The translations under genes and the position numbers were made by a program. A stretch of 64,000 bases of DNA from Albula goreensis (Eukaryota; Chordata; Actinopteri; Albuliformes; Albulidae), in contig CM040764.1 in NCBI GenBank assembly GCA_022829145.1, forward strand, positions 14,235,670 through 14,299,669, written 5' to 3'. Below the pieces are notes generated by a model that made no database searches, was not told the origin of the DNA, and was given only the letters and a program-made list of their open reading frames with translations. Positions 62,431 to 64,000 of the stretch are shown here, in pieces. Position 1 is the stretch's first letter; the number at the start of each line of letters is the position of its first letter.

Positions 62431-62790
62431 TCACTTTGATCTGGGCCGTCCTGCATCTTCCCCCTCCTTCTCTCTGAGAGTGAAGCGCCCGTTAGACCTC
62501 CTGCGTTCTGCGCTTCAGAAGGGGAGGATCGATGGGCAGCGCGGCGTGACTCCAGTGACGGGCTCGGCCAGGAGAGAGGTGTGCGGTTAAGGCCCACTGT
62601 GGTGGGTTCGGAGAGGCTGTGGCCCACAGTGGCCCGCTGGAAAAACGTTGTGCCCACTTTTCCCACGGTCGCAATGGGCTCGCCTCCAATGACCAGTCGA
62701 GTAAAACCCAGCTTGAGTCTCTGCCATAGTGAGTGGGCAAAGTGGGCCCTCTGTCCATTTATGGATTTCACTGCAACTTCCGCTTCTGGT
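62431..62790. repeat. GC-rich patch with repeated GGGCC/CCCAC words
   Basis: GGCCCACTGTGG at 62591-62602 and the palindrome CTGTGG-C-CCACAG at 62617-62629, then tggcccgc, tgcccacttttcccac and agtgggcaaagtgggccc near 62735. Related GTGGGCC words in both orientations suggest a decayed minisatellite or interspersed repeat. CpG content is raised at 62465-62600. The 156-codon minus frame here is unrecognised. Confidence 0.4.
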
Positions 62791-63385
62791 TTTATAATCA
62801 TCCAAACCATTTATATGATCTGATAGTTCAGCTACATTTTTCACAAGCTCATAAAACTCAAGAAGTCAAAAAGCACACTCTCACTGCAGATGGAAAGTTT
62901 GTATATAACCAGTGTTAGTATACACAACTGATAAGATAATTGTGCCATAGTAATCTGTAGACATAAAAATGTGTATACTCCTTGGCTCTCCAGATTTGGT
63001 TGTGGCCCTTGTGGCATTGGTTGTGCGGAACAAAAACATCCCACAACCTCTGTTCCAGCACTAGTCATTGCTGCCCATATGAACTCACAGCTGCGAGTGA
63101 AGCAGTCTGTCAGAACAGGTCTGTGGGAGTTTTTATACCCTCTTAATTGCAGTGCAGGGCAGCTTGTGACCCTTATCATAGCTGTCACCTCTGGTTATCG
63201 CTAACATTTGAGATTCAAATGCACAAGCCTGACAGTGAGGGCTGTAAATGACACGTTACCATACTACATCAGCTCATAAAATAATGTTCAATATCTCAAA
63301 GTGGATCAGCAATCTTTGAGTTGTAATGACTGCTAGCTACAACCAGATTTCTCTGATTTCACCATTTGAAATGAAAAGAAGGACA
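62791..63385. other. Non-coding stretch, nothing recognised
   Basis: No gene or repeat recognised. Confidence 0.5.
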
Positions 63386-63403
63386 CACTGCCCTCTGCTG
63401 GAG
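63386..63403 (-). promoter_or_regulatory. Candidate CTCF binding site
   Basis: The minus strand reads CTCCAGCAGAGGGCAGTG, a good fit to the CTCF core CCAGCAGAGGGCAG. Occupancy unknown. Confidence 0.4.
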
Positions 63404-64000
63404 ATCAGCAGAAACGTTTTTGGTTTGGTATCTCAGGTAATTCTGATATTGTGAATGCATCACATAGGCCTGCTTCTCAAGACAGCAAATACTGTACAAC
63501 CTGTGCTCAACAGGCTCAAGGTTAGTCAGCTTAGGCCTGCCATCATGGGTGGAAAGGTCCAGCTTAGCAAAACAAAGTCATATGTTACCTTTACCTGCTC
63601 TTCATGCAAGAGTACAGGTGATCTCCACACACATGTTCTTGAAAGGGCTCTGTGAGTGAGCCCTAATGTTCTCTCACCACGGGCCAGCGCCCACAGATCT
63701 TGTATTGCGTAGTTTGGCAAAAGGTTAAAGGCTTAATGGTCTCAATCTGTTATATATTATCCACCAAAACAATCCACACAGAATATATGGTATGATGAAC
63801 AATGTTTTGGTTGTTTGAACAGCAGATAAAACATAAAACAGGATATATGACAGTTAGTTTGACATAAGGTAAACTCTAATTTTATGTTATGTATTTCATT
63901 GATATTCTTACCTCTCTTGATCTCTGAGATCTTTTGTCCAGAGCCCTCACCGCTTACAGTGCTGCAGCCCTCAGCCCTGAAAATAAAACAGTGGACATAC
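63404..64000. other. Non-coding stretch, nothing recognised
   Basis: No gene, element or long simple repeat recognised to the end of the window. Confidence 0.5.

Noticed and set aside
62340-62810. 156-codon minus frame
   Set aside because: Lies in a GC-rich patch with repeated GGGCC words where stops are rare by composition. No domain.

Overview
The window looks like vertebrate, most likely teleost fish, nuclear DNA from a gene-poor region: an intergenic desert or a very long intron. By eye it is moderately AT-rich. It has roughly a dozen long (TG/CA)n tracts, one tRNA-derived SINE with the AATGTAATG-type tail common in fish, one complete small hAT-type transposon with 8-bp target duplications, a probable second hAT-type remnant, a palindromic MITE, and an LTR-like fossil. 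I cannot name the species or the locus.

I found no protein-coding gene I can support. Every open frame above about 150 codons is explained by dinucleotide repeats or low-complexity sequence, or is unrecognisable and starts at no meaningful context. No rRNA or convincing tRNA gene is visible, and there is no CRISPR array or bacterial-type feature.

Layout: 1-9.8 kb is mostly unique sequence with a few candidate conserved non-coding elements (CNEs). From 9.8 to 15.3 kb come a TATA-like site, a 99-bp TG tract, a 31-bp tandem duplication, a candidate CTCF site and a 33-bp minisatellite. From 15.3 to 28 kb the sequence is largely unique, with two CpG-bearing patches and a strong stem-loop at 24.1 kb. 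From 28 to 38 kb lie a duplicated TG-plus-flank module, the MITE, the SINE, a CA tract, a degraded repeat, and the LTR-like fossil abutting an (ATT)n tract. From 38 to 50 kb are compound TG arrays, a SINE-head fragment, a GC-rich patch and a ~1.25 kb hAT-type remnant. From 50 to 64 kb are G-rich tracts, the 501-bp hAT-type element, a 93-bp TG tract, twin hairpins, a TATA box followed by a donor/acceptor pair that could be a small transcription unit, and another candidate CTCF site.

Functionally the window is best read as regulatory and structural DNA: scattered candidate enhancers with homeodomain, POU and SOX-like words, a few possible insulator sites, and ordinary mobile-element debris. No previously undescribed multi-gene system is visible. 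The most checkable observations are the complete hAT insertion, the recent duplication of a microsatellite with its flank, the TATA/intron arrangement at 61.2-61.6 kb, and the CAGCTG-bearing stem-loop at 24.1 kb.
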